NCBI RefSeq assembly: GCF_035582795.1
Contig: NC_134368.1
Location: 37,198,501-37,262,500 of the forward strand
Direction of reading: 5' to 3'
Source: Mycteria americana
Lineage: Eukaryota > Chordata > Aves > Ciconiiformes > Ciconiidae
DNA length: 64,000 nucleotides
Numbering within the stretch: the first letter of the stretch is position 1; each line of letters opens with the position of its first letter. The notes beneath the pieces are model-generated. The model was not told where the DNA came from. It ran no database searches and saw only the letters and a list, made by a program, of their open reading frames with translations. Made by a program: the position numbers and the translations under genes. Shown piece by piece: positions 11,601-21,773 of this stretch.

Positions 11601-14600
11601 TAGAATTTATTTTATAAAATGTGTCAGATCTCATTTTTGTAAGGGAACAATAGAAACTTTAAAACTACATAGGTTTTTTTTAGATAGGTTTTATCTAAAT
11701 TATACTTCTGGTACTGGATTCTTTGAATTTCTCCACTTCCGTGGTAAAATATCAGATTACTTGAGCGTGTTATTACTTTCAGGCTCTAACAGATGTCCTG
11801 AAAGGGTTAGGGTTGGGGTTTTTTTGTTTTGTTTTGTTTCTTTCTTGGGGTTGTGTGGTGTTCGGGTTTTTGTTTATTTGGTTGTGGGGAGCTGCTTTTT
11901 GTGGCTCACAACTGACCAGCCTTAGCTTTTGTTTATTTGTTTTTTGCCTTCTGGGTTGGCACATCTAGAAAAAGGAATATGGATGAGGTGTAAAAATGTT
12001 CTGATGTGGCAATCCTTTCAGATTGAGACTTGTACCTGGCAGGTACCAGTTCAGGTCACACAGTTACACATACTGAGTGCGGGGAAAGAATCTTCTGCTG
12101 CCTTAGAGGTGTAGAAGCCATGGGGATTTTTCATTTTCTTCCTCCGTGTGAAGCATTGCTAGGTATATAAAGCCTCATCTATTCCTTGCATTTGCAGAGC
12201 CCTCAGGCGTTTGTGGCACATTAAGTCTTTCCTGCTCTCTGTCTTCTGTTCACTTTTATCCACTGATTGCTAAGTGTTACTGTAGCTAATGTAATTGGGT
12301 TCAGTGTTGGGTCATCTGCGTAAAATGTATTACCTGTGTTACACACGTTATCCTAGATGATCTCATCATTCCCTTCACTCTTAAGCTCTGTGAAATAAGA
12401 CAATATATCTCTTTAAATACGGCTGCTGTGTTGTAAACAGTGCTTAAGAGATTTAAAAATAGACTGAATCTGCTTAAACCATAAGCTCAGTATGTGGTGT
12501 TTGTATGTCGTCAATATTAGTTAAGATTATAATTCAGAGTGTGTGTATCTATCTACTACAGAGATAAACCTGTAATCCTTTTCTAGTATGGTGTATTTTA
12601 TCACACTTCCATAAGACACTTGTCACTTGTGATATCTTCAGTGGGGCTCCAGCGGCAGGCGTTATGTAGCAGGACTCCATAAAATAGTGGGCCGTTTAGA
12701 TAGGAGGTAAGCCTCCCTGAGCTTCCTTTGAGAGGTGAGATCTAGTAGTAAACATACATGCTGAATATTTAATTAAGCAGATTTTAATATATTGATTTGC
12801 TAAACTATGCTGTTAAAACTGTTTATGTCTTTATTGTTACTTACAATGTGATGTTTCTTTTAATCCAAAATTTGAATTGTGCTCTTTATTTTTATTCTAA
12901 CTTGCATGTAGGAATTGCATGGGTTATTCAATCTGCCTTGTGACAGGCCATATTTCAAGAGAGCAAATGCTTATCATTTTCCAGATGAACCATATAAAGA
13001 TGGGTATCTCAGAAATCCACATTTACATCTTAATTCACCTGGTACGGAGTCTGGTATGGTAAGTTTAAACTGATACATTTGGAAGAAAGTACTTCCTATT
13101 TTACTTGATATCTGTTGTTGAAAGTAGTAATTTAGATAGTCAATACTGTATAGATGACAAAGTGAAGTAACTGACTTGGCCTTTTAAGCAAAAGGGCTTC
13201 TCTGCACAAAATGGCATTGCTTTAGCTATATTTGTCCCAAAGAAATTGCATTTTCTTGGAAAAGGATGTACACACTTCTAGCATGTATCTTGAAAATTTC
13301 TCAGAACCAGGACAGAAACTAAAACTATGAATGGAGATGTTTAGGAGAAAAAAAAAGGAGGAGTAATAATGTGTGAGTAACAACCCTTCAGTTCTTCCAA
13401 AGATTTGCAATCCCCAACTGAAAGCTTTTACAGTGCAAGTGACAAGTCACGTGACTTTTCTGAACATTGATGCAAGTGTCATCAGATTCATTTGTATTAT
13501 CTCTTTCTGTGCAGGTTTATTTAGTACGTGGTGTATATAGTTATCACCACTATATGCAGGATCGGATCGATGACAGTGGTTGGGGCTGTGCCTATCGGTC
13601 TCTGCAGACAATCTGTTCTTGGTTCAAGCACCAAGGTTACATTGATACACCTATACCAACACACAAGGAAATTCAACAGGTACCGAACATTTAGGCAGAT
13701 TATTTTATGCATATTTGTCTAGAAAAGTTTGTATAGATTATTTTTTTAAATATCAAATTCATATATTTTAGACTTCAGAGTTGTGTGATATTTTTAATTT
13801 ATCTCTTAAATTGAACTATAGTAGTTCTGAATTACTAATTTTAACAAGTTTTATTATAGGAGATCTGTCTCCAAATGTTTATCAGTGTCGGGTGACATTA
13901 TCTGTACAAATAAGACTCATTAAAATAGTCTTCTAAATATTTCCTTGGATTAATGTTCTACTAGAAGCTCAGATTATGACTTTTTCACTGTTTCTGCCAA
14001 ATGAAAGAAAACAAGCCAATGTGTCATATTAAAATCAGTTTTAAAACTGACTTTTGTCTTCAGTGACAGCTGGATTAGTCCCCATATGCTATACATTGAT
14101 TTACTGCTTTATTTTGCAACTTTGCCTTTGAGAATAGGGGGCTTTTCCTGTTTTGGTTTTTTTTTTTTTTTAACTCTCCTTCACTTCTTTTTCTATTGTG
14201 AATTCAAATGCATCCCTGAATATGTTCATTTCTGTTAACAGCACTGAAGGAAAACTGTAGGCTTGGGTAGCTAATACTGTATGCCTAGCAAAAATTACTG
14301 CAATTATCTTCAGTCTTCCAAAAATAGTTCTTCATGTTATATTTATTTACTGAACATTTTTAGCAAAGTTTGATTCAGTCCATAAAATGACTTTCATCAT
14401 ACCTAATAGGGATGTGAGCACTGAAGTTAAAACTGTATTTCCTGAACTTTTCTCAGTCGACACCTAAACCTAAAAGCAACTGAAGTCCATGCACTCCTGT
14501 GGTATTTTTAGACATCTAGAAAAGGGCAGTAGCCTTCAGGAGACTGTGGGCTTTGTATCCTGAGCGGAAGAGGCCCCTCAAGTGCTGCATGTAACATATA

Positions 14601-17600
14601 AGCCTCAGAATGGAGAAGAGTTTAAAATAAACCACAACATTCGGTGTATTTCAGTGGCCTCTTCCTCAGAGCACTATATTATGGATCCTTTTCTGAGACG
14701 CTTTGAATGGGAATCCAGGTAGTTCAGTCTGAAGTGGATTCTGCAGTACAAATGATGCACTCCATTATTAGGCAGCTCAGTGCTCACTATCCCAGCTTGA
14801 AGTCTGCCTGTGGACCTGGGGTTATATTCTGTGCTTGTAGCCACTGTCTGTATTGGTGTTCAAGTAACCTTTCCAAAACAGAACTGCAACGAATGAATTC
14901 AACATCCATTTGTCTGCTTTTGACTGGCTAGGTTCAAAATACGTTCCCATATATATAAATCAACTTTGTTCACAAAAAGTGGTGGAATTGCCTGCTATAT
15001 GTTGTTGACGTTTGTTTTTCTTCTTCATCATGATGTTGCAAAGGCGCTGGTTGATGCTGGAGACAAGCCTGCCGCATTTGTTGGGTCACGGCAATGGATT
15101 GGTTCAATTGAGGTACAGCTTGTTTTGAATCAGCTTTTTGGAATAACATCAAAAATATTATTTGTCAGGTAAGAATCAGTATCTGTTTAATAGCTCAGTA
15201 ATTATTAAAAAGACTGAATGCCTTAAAATGCAAATTACCATTACAATACGTGGGATAATAGGGATAATAAAAGAGATGATAAATCTTTTAAGGCTTCCTT
15301 GTTCATAAACCCTGTATTCCTGCCTTTGGTTGTGCTAAGTGCTTACAAATGAAGGTGTTGCTAAATTTCTTGTGGGCTTGGGGTTCTAGTTTGCAGTTGC
15401 TATAAATTGCTTAATTATATGCAAACTGATGTGGGATTCAGCCTGTCACTTTGTACCACAAATATAATTTTTGCAGCAGGCACACAGTCTGGCGGTCATA
15501 ATGAACTGAATGCGCACTGACAGTAAATTATTACTTTGTCCACAGAGCTAATGTGTCAGTTCAGGATTGAGGCAAATTGTTGAGCAGCCTGGAAATAGTG
15601 TTCTCTTTTTCTGGGTTTGTGCAACAGATAAAACAAGGGATTTGTTTCCATTCTGACAATCTGATGCTCTCGTACACAATAAAGAACCCTACAAGTAGGG
15701 TTCAGCGTTTATGAGAAGTAAAATTACTGGATTTTTATAATTTAGGCAGTACTAAGCAGACTAACAAATCCCTGAACACTTTGTCATAAATACAGTCATG
15801 AAATAAAGAATATATACTGACTTAGCGTGTATGAAAATTCTAGTCAAACAAAATACTACTCATGAGTTATGTTTATTTAGAGTAAATTCTACTGTGAATA
15901 TTCTAAAAGAGCATGTGACCATGGTGATGGTGATTCTTAATGGTAGGAAAATAGTTCACTTCTTCAGTATTTTGTAAAGCTTTATACAGCCAATTTTAAT
16001 CTTTTTTGTTCCAGAGCTTATATTTGCAGATGATCCACCTATTATTTATAGCAGCTGTGACAGGCCCTGCCAGTATGAAGGTTTTTATTCCTGCACATAA
16101 GAATATCGAATAGATTCCCTTGTGAACTGGGTAGAATTGCTCATAGTGCTGCTATAAGAGAGCACCACTGTTTTTCAGGATTATGAAAAGCCAACATCAC
16201 TACCATGCTGAGAAGTAGTGGTGTCATGCATCTTTTGCAGCTGATCACTGGCAGTGGATAGCATTTTTGTCTTGGGCTTATTTCCAGCTAGCACCTCTAA
16301 CTCTTTATGGAAATAAGACTTCACAGCTGCACCAGCAACACTGGTGCTGAATCCATTATTGTAAATGCCTCGTTTCCCAGAGTTCTAGTTGCCTATTCTG
16401 CCTGCATTTAATCCATCTCTTCAGGAACTTGAGAAGCAGGCACACGGGCTTTTTTTGGCTTTTCAAAAGGTTAGCCACTACCTGAAGAAATACAAAGACA
16501 AGATATTAAAAATATCTCTGATTTCCTTGCCTAGCTTCTGTCACCACTTTTGGGAGTACTGTCAGTCTTCTAAGGGGAATACGAGTGTCCAGCAGACGTA
16601 TGTCTTCAGCTCCGACTCCCAGCTGTATTGTGTGTGTGCCTTTCTCTCCCATCTAGACTTCTTTGTCTGTGGCTGGTCCCCAGAGTTGAAAAGGAAAGCA
16701 GGGAGATTATAATAAAGCTAAATTCAGTGTTGCTTTGAACAGATTACTAATGTTGTTTGACATTTGATTTTTTTTTTAAAGCCAACTCAGGTATGAGTAC
16801 TGCAATTGCTTGTGCAATTACAGTGGAAACCTATCTTAAGAGACGTCATTATAAACACCTTTATCAACACCTTATTTTTGTTATGTTTCTGATGAAGTCC
16901 TGTTACTTCAGACTCCCCCTTGCTGACAGATGTAGCCAGTCTGGTTTTCAGCTGCTTGGAGGGAGCCATTGGGGCTTACCAGCTGTCCCCACTGTGGGAG
17001 ACAAGCAGCAGACACATTATAGAAGCTGGGTGACTCCAGGTGCTCCAGTGGCAACTGGGCTTACAGTAGATTCCTTGGTCCAACCAGAATCTGTAACTTG
17101 CATTAAAAAACTTTTTTTCAGATTGTCCCAGGATGTTTACACAGAAACACTAAGCCACTTCCTAATCAGTTACCTATGCAGTTAATGAGTATAATGGCTA
17201 ATTAGAGAATTAAGCTTAGTGAGGATGACAAATCTATTGCTGTTTTTTCTTACCTAGCCAGGGTTCTGAACTAGCATTGCAGGGAAGAGAGCTTGCTAAT
17301 CATTTCAAGACTGAAGGAACTCCAGTTATGATTGGTAAGTGCTTGAGTATCGAAGAATGCCAATGAAAGTGCATGGCCTCCCTGTGATAAATTTCATTTT
17401 AATTAGAACTCATTCAGTTTACTGTACAAGAGTTAATCAAAACTCTAGATGAATTAAAAATTATGCTTTTCCCAAGCGAGCCTGGAAAATGATACAGTTT
17501 AGTCTGGCTGGTATCTTTTCACTCAGTATTTCTCCCAAGCTCAGTATTAAACCTGGTAACAAAAGTCAATCCTAATGGTGTTCTTAAAAACTGCTGTTGA

Positions 17601-20480
17601 AGTCAGAACTCGAGAGCTGACTTCTGCTCTCTAGAGGAGCCAGAGGTTCATACAGTTCCCCAAAACTTCCCATCACAGAAGAGTAGTGTTTATCTGGCTT
17701 TGAAGAGAAGGGTATTATCCAAATTCTTCTTAAGACCAGTTTTAGTAATCTGAAATGTTGGTAGCATAAGAAATGCCATTCGTAAGAACACTGTAACTTT
17801 AATTGAGCTATTTCCAAGATGGCTGTGGTTTAGAAAATTAATAATATTGAAAAATATCATTTTCAGCTTTAATAAAATTTTAACTTTAGCGATTTTTGCA
17901 ATCGGTATGTGGCACTCCAGAAAGATAGTGTTACTCTCTCAAAAAAGAGGTGCCAGAAGTCCAGATTTTGGTAAGAAATATTCTTGGCCTTTCAGCAGCC
18001 TTTTTGTCTGAATTTCAAGAATTTTGAATCCTATAGTGAAAAATCTTTTAGTCTGTAACTTCTCCTTCCCTGTAATGCTCTCTTGTGGATTGGTTTAATC
18101 TTTGTTGTTGTTGGGGGGGCAGAGGTTGGCATTTGGGGTGGGGGTTTGCTTGTGTTCTTCTGGGATTTTTGCAATTCCTGTCTGTTGTGTGGAGTCATTA
18201 CTGCAGTATTCCAAGGACGTAAACTCCTCATGCTATCTGAAAGAAACATGCAGGAGTCGACCTGTGGCCAACTCATCAAACATCCCCTTTTCCTGTTTGC
18301 AGGCTAGAGAAAGGGGAGTCAGAAATTACTACTCTGCCCCTAATATCTGTTGATGGAACTTAGTAGAAAACAGCAGATAACCCTTATCCAGAAATTCTGA
18401 TTTCTATTCTAATTTTAGTCATTTTACAACTGGCAAGTTTTCCAGATTCCTTTTCTACAGTTAAGTTTCTTTAAAGAAAAAGTGAGCAAAACAGACGTTT
18501 GAAATATTCTTGACTTCATCTGGTGGAAGTGCTGAGGATTTAACCTGCCTTGCTGACATGGAAGAAATTTGGGAAGTAAATTCTCTAGTTGTAGTAAGTA
18601 AAGTAAAAATAAGTAACCTTCCCTAGTTGTAGTAAAGATATATTGTTTAATAGTGTGAAGAATCTTATGTAGGACAGCTTCAGAATCATTTTGATAACCA
18701 AGCTAATCTGTTAACAGAAAGCATTGATGTACTTTTAGTTTAGGCTTGCATATTTAGCTAATCTCAGTGAAAAATTTTTAGCAATTTGTGTTCCTCCTAT
18801 TTTAGGTGGAGGTGTTCTGGCTCACACGATATTAGGAGTGGCTTGGAATGAGACTACGGGGCACATAAAATATTTGATTTTAGACCCACATTACACTGGA
18901 GGAGAAGATCTGCATGTTATTTTGGAAAAGGTGAGGCTTGATGCATATGCACATATATATACACATGTATGTATATACATATATTTCGGCATTAAACAAA
19001 TAACGTACAGCCAAACACAAACTGGCCGTTCTATGGCTTCTACATTCCTTATGGAGGAAGTGCTGATCCCAGTTAACCTGCATATGTGCTACTTACTGTT
19101 AGTTTCTGAAACTTAGTGTCTTTGGAGAAGATATATTGGGTCAGCAACTACATAAAGTTATTGGAGTACAAAGAAACGTTCTTTACTTTCTCTGAATTAA
19201 ACCATCTCCCCTTTTACCCAGTAGTATAGACAATAAATGTGTTTGGTATTTTGAATGGAACAGAAAACTCTGTTCAGCCTGTAAAATGCTGCTACTGAAG
19301 GAGAGAAGATAACCATTTATTTAAAATTTAAAAAAATTCCAACACTAGGCGTTCTCAAATCGGGCCTTGAACTAAGTTTAAAGGCCAGGTACTGAGCTTT
19401 TTTAAAAATCTGGGAAAACTCTGAAGAACTAAAGGGCATGTAATGTTATTTCTGCATTTAAAGCTACTGAAAGGGATGACATAGCACATTCTAAACCAGT
19501 AAACAGTGTCAGAAACTTAAACTGGGAAAGTGGCTAAATCATCCTATAGGTGTTAAGTAATCAATCTGTTTTCTGTTCTTCATATTAAGTTGCAAATAGC
19601 AACTTTTATTTCATACCTTTATTTAATAGCCTTGGGTTGGGCCCAACTAGAAAAGCTGTTGAAGAAATGTTTTACTAGCCCCATAATGATCAAAGCTTGA
19701 AATGAATACAGAAAGAAACAATTTCCAAAAAACAGGTAGAACCAAAGGCTGTTACAGCTACAAGGTGTTCAGGAATGGTCCAGGAGGATAAAATACATGC
19801 AGAAGCCCCTTTCCTCATCAAAACTGGCAGGGGAGGGGAGGAACTGAGGTGGACTGTAAGTTTGTAGCTCTTTTCTTCAAGAACACCTCACATAATTATG
19901 TGGTACTCTGCAAACTTAAGAGCTTTGTTAGACTGTTTTCTGCTAAATCATGATCAACAGCTCGCCTTCTGATATTAAGAGCTCTGTTTGGCTCTGAAAT
20001 ATCAACTGTTACCAAAGGCAGCAAGGATTCAAGACAAGAGAAATGGAAACTCTGAGAATGATAGAGGTTTCAGAATAGTGTTAGTCTCTCTGCAGCAGCA
20101 GAAGGCAGTGGGAAGTGGGGGGAAAAAAGAAGAGATGCCACTTCTCAGCAAAAGAGCTGGGGTGGGGAGGGAGGAAGGGGGAGAGAGAGACTCTGTAATG
20201 TGTTTTCCATTAATGTGTTCCAGGCATGTAGAGAACTTTCTGAATATTGTGTGTCATTGCATTCTATCGATACTTGAAAAGAATTCATACAGCTTAGACT
20301 AAAATTAGTAAAATAAAATTGATCTAGTAGTAGTAGATAAGAAAAACAGAATCCGTAGTAGACTTAAATGCTATCTTGCTTTTTCTTGGACAGGGCTGGT
20401 GTGGATGGAAGGGCCCAGAGTTTTGGAACAAGGACGCCTATTATAATCTGTGCCTACCTCAACGACCAAAAACTATTTAA
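5657..20480 (+). CDS. UFSP2: UFSP2, UFM1-specific protease 2 (complete, 12 coding exons)
   Basis: Cysteine protease that cleaves UFM1 from target proteins and can process the UFM1 precursor; it acts mainly at the endoplasmic reticulum in the UFMylation cycle (family knowledge). Exons: 5657-5698, 7614-7692, 9598-9778, 9858-9924, 10248-10405, 11223-11415, 12912-13058, 13515-13679, 15044-15168, 17258-17334, 18806-18930, 20394-20480. They sum to 1446 bases, 481 residues plus TAA, with every junction in phase. Seen: the catalytic Cys in WGCAYRS (residue 314, codon 13587-13589) and the Asp and His of DPH (residues 438 and 440), equivalent to human C302, D426 and H428. The human protein has 469 residues; the extra 12 come from a GC-rich N-terminal exon. 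The exon 2/3 junction has two phase-compatible solutions (see findings). The gene runs tail-to-tail with ANKRD37. Confidence 0.96.
5738..5758 (+). repeat. (CGG)7 microsatellite
   Basis: Seven uninterrupted CGG units lie about 40 bp downstream of the UFSP2 exon 1 donor, in the transcribed strand and inside the CpG island. Confidence 0.9.
7116..7145 (+). repeat. C19 homopolymer joined to T11
   Basis: Nineteen C followed directly by eleven T, with more C/T on both sides. It is a polypyrimidine tract in UFSP2 intron 1, and its length is likely to be unreliable in assembly. Confidence 0.85.
7614..7692 (+). CDS. UFSP2: UFSP2 coding exon 2
   Basis: Encodes [20 protein letters not shown] and ends with the first base of a Glu codon at donor gtgtgt. 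That choice gives TTDE followed by ASTKKAL, aligning gap-free with human TPNEIFLKKAL. A stronger-looking donor, gtaaga, lies 8 bp downstream after 7700. Confidence 0.85.
9598..9778 (+). CDS. UFSP2: UFSP2 coding exon 3
   Basis: Follows the acceptor gtttcag. Encodes the block with [15 protein letters not shown], close to human [15 protein letters not shown], and ends CA before gtgagt. Non-catalytic N-terminal domain. Confidence 0.93.
9858..9924 (+). CDS. UFSP2: UFSP2 coding exon 4
   Basis: Short 67-bp exon encoding [18 protein letters not shown] plus four more residues. A Lys-rich linker in the N-terminal half, ending at donor gtatgt. Confidence 0.93.
10248..10405 (+). CDS. UFSP2: UFSP2 coding exon 5
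   Basis: Begins in a run of three CAG triplets (10245-10253), all usable as acceptors. The first keeps the human spacing. Encodes [15 protein letters not shown] and [16 protein letters not shown]. Confidence 0.93.
11223..11415 (+). CDS. UFSP2: UFSP2 coding exon 6
   Basis: Encodes [20 protein letters not shown] and [15 protein letters not shown], very close to human. Acceptor tttgcag, donor gtaaag. Confidence 0.95.
11808..11943 (+). repeat. G/T-rich low-complexity tract
   Basis: GGTTAGGGTTGGGG is followed by runs such as TTTTGTTTTGTTTTG and more GT-rich sequence, inside UFSP2 intron 6. The minus-strand ORF through it is only low complexity. Confidence 0.6.
12912..13058 (+). CDS. UFSP2: UFSP2 coding exon 7
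   Basis: Encodes [17 protein letters not shown] then [20 protein letters not shown]. Forms the approach to the catalytic domain. Donor gtaagt. Confidence 0.95.
13515..13679 (+). CDS. UFSP2: UFSP2 coding exon 8 (catalytic Cys)
   Basis: Encodes [20 protein letters not shown]. The Cys codon at 13587-13589 is the nucleophile position of UFSP peptidases (C78 family). The exon continues through [14 protein letters not shown]. Phase 0 at both ends. Confidence 0.97.
13680..17257. other. UFSP2 introns 8 and 9 with exon 9 between
   Basis: Apart from exon 9 (15044-15168) I saw no coding sequence or clear repeat family. The ORF at 16389-16712 has no recognised homology and no matching splice sites in phase with UFSP2. 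Confidence 0.6.
15044..15168 (+). CDS. UFSP2: UFSP2 coding exon 9
   Basis: Encodes [20 protein letters not shown] then [20 protein letters not shown], nearly identical to human. Acceptor gcaaag, with only a modest pyrimidine tract upstream. Confidence 0.96.
17258..17334 (+). CDS. UFSP2: UFSP2 coding exon 10
   Basis: Encodes [20 protein letters not shown] and TPVMI, with split codons at both ends and donor gtaagt. Part of the C78 peptidase fold. Confidence 0.95.
18806..18930 (+). CDS. UFSP2: UFSP2 coding exon 11 (catalytic Asp and His)
   Basis: Encodes [20 protein letters not shown] and [19 protein letters not shown]. Asp at 18883-18885 and His at 18889-18891 complete the catalytic set. Confidence 0.97.
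18931..20393. other. UFSP2 intron 11
   Basis: Contains an A/T-G/C alternating tract (about 18945-18984) and a G-rich, quadruplex-type stretch at 20159-20181. No exon was recognised. Confidence 0.6.
20159..20181 (+). other. G-quadruplex motif, UFSP2 sense strand
   Basis: Four runs of at least three G separated by short loops (GGGG T GGGG A GGG AGGAA GGGGG), about 210 nt upstream of the last UFSP2 exon. Confidence 0.6.
20394..20480 (+). CDS. UFSP2: UFSP2 terminal coding exon 12
   Basis: Encodes [20 protein letters not shown] and LPQRPKTI, then TAA at 20478-20480. Matches the human C-terminus, which ends PQRPNMI. Confidence 0.97.
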   Translation, partial: GWCGWKGPEFWNKDAYYNLCLPQRPKTI

Positions 20481-20767
20481 ATTCCACTCTTAGGCTGGAA
20501 CATGCTAAGCTAGAATACTAGCTGATCTAGATATAACTGTCTTGTTATTTATCACAATAATGCTTTAAGTCAATCAAAACCCAGCTGAAATAGAAATGTT
20601 GCTTGCGTAATTTAAGAATTTTTTTTTAAATGAAACCTCTAAAAATAAGTTCTCCTGTGTATTTGTAAGAAATACAGTTCATTTATTAGGTAACTAATAC
20701 TCTCTTCTTTTGGCTAGGACAGCTTTATATTTATATAGTATTTCTTGTTATGCTAAAATCTTTACAG

Positions 20768-20773
20768 ATTAAA
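20768..20773 (+). terminator. Candidate UFSP2 poly(A) signal (ATTAAA)
   Basis: First poly(A) signal variant after the UFSP2 stop, giving a 3' UTR of about 300 bases. Stronger AATAAA hexamers at 21095 and 21274 could give longer forms. Confidence 0.45.
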
Positions 20774-21463
20774 TGCCCAATCCTTTTATTTTATGGAATT
20801 CTTTCTTGCCAAAAAGATGAACTGTGCTCTACCTTTCAGGTTTCATGTAGCCAGCTGTCTTGTGCACTATGAATCCGTTCAAAGGTATCACTTGCTGCTG
20901 GTACTGTTGATTTTAGAAGAGGAGTGGGAGAAAAATGGCTATATGTACTGAATTTTATGAACTTTGTTCTCATATTTACACAGAAAAAACATGTGAGAGA
21001 ATTCATTGTTATATGCTCATTTATTTATAGCTGTATGAACACAACTATTCTAGGAAAAAAAAAAAAGCCACAACAGTCTTCTGTAAGAAGTAGAAATAAA
21101 CGACCTTTCCTCCTTCTCGGAAGGAGACAACATACCAGCGTACACATCTGGCTGCTCAATACATAGTCCAGTCATGTTTCTTCAGACTTCGCATTCCCCC
21201 TGATTTCACTTTGGGATTACAAGCGGTTTCTTTTGTCAGCTAGGAGACAAGATCTGTCATATGAACAAACAAGAATAAATCCTTAGCTACTCCATCAGTA
21301 AAAGTACCTACACTTTCTTCCCCCCCCCCATGTTAAAGTAGCCTTTTCAGTGGCATTCCCCATGCCCTATCCATTTTTGATAAGACCATAACCTTAAATC
21401 CCTATGCATATTGATCCTTACTAGCAGGCTTCTACATCTAACTGCTATGTATCTACCACCAAA

Positions 21464-21469
21464 TTTATT
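21464..21469 (-). terminator. Candidate ANKRD37 poly(A) signal (AATAAA)
   Basis: First AATAAA on the minus strand after the ANKRD37 stop, about 70 bases downstream. A second one lies at 21020-21025. Confidence 0.5.
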
Positions 21470-21535
21470 TACTTAAATACTAAAAGCATTAAAAAAAAAA
21501 AGATAAATATTCTGAATTGTAGTAAACCAACAGCG

Positions 21536-21773
21536 TTACACACCATCTGATCTTCTCCTCTTCCTGCTTATGGATCTGCTGGTTTCACACTCTTGTTTCT
21601 GTGCTGCTGGATCCTCTCTCAGCAAGCCACATTTGTCACTTAGTGAGGAGCCAGAGTGTTCTCTCAGTTTCATCGTCTGAGTGTGCTGAATTGTGGTGAG
21701 GAACTTGGCACATTCCAGAAAGCCATAAGCCAGTGCCAGGTCTGCTGCTGTTTGTCCGCTGTTGTTGCACAAG
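21536..21773 (-). CDS. ANKRD37: ANKRD37 terminal coding exon 4
   Basis: Completes the split Asp codon, encodes the last ankyrin repeat (LCNNSGQTAADLALAYGFLE) and a poorly conserved tail with a basic SRKRRRS patch, then stops. Confidence 0.93.

Larger units (their letters stand above)
20481..21535. other. Convergent 3' UTR interval of UFSP2 and ANKRD37
   Basis: One kilobase between the two stop codons. Plus-strand poly(A) signals: ATTAAA 20768-20773, AATAAA 21095-21100 and 21274-21279. Minus-strand AATAAA: 21464-21469 and 21020-21025. The signals interleave, so the transcripts may overlap. Confidence 0.6.

Noticed and set aside
11808-11943. Telomere-like GGTTAGGGTTGGGG motif.
   Set aside because: There is only one imperfect pair of TTAGGG-like words inside a G/T low-complexity tract, not an interstitial telomeric array.
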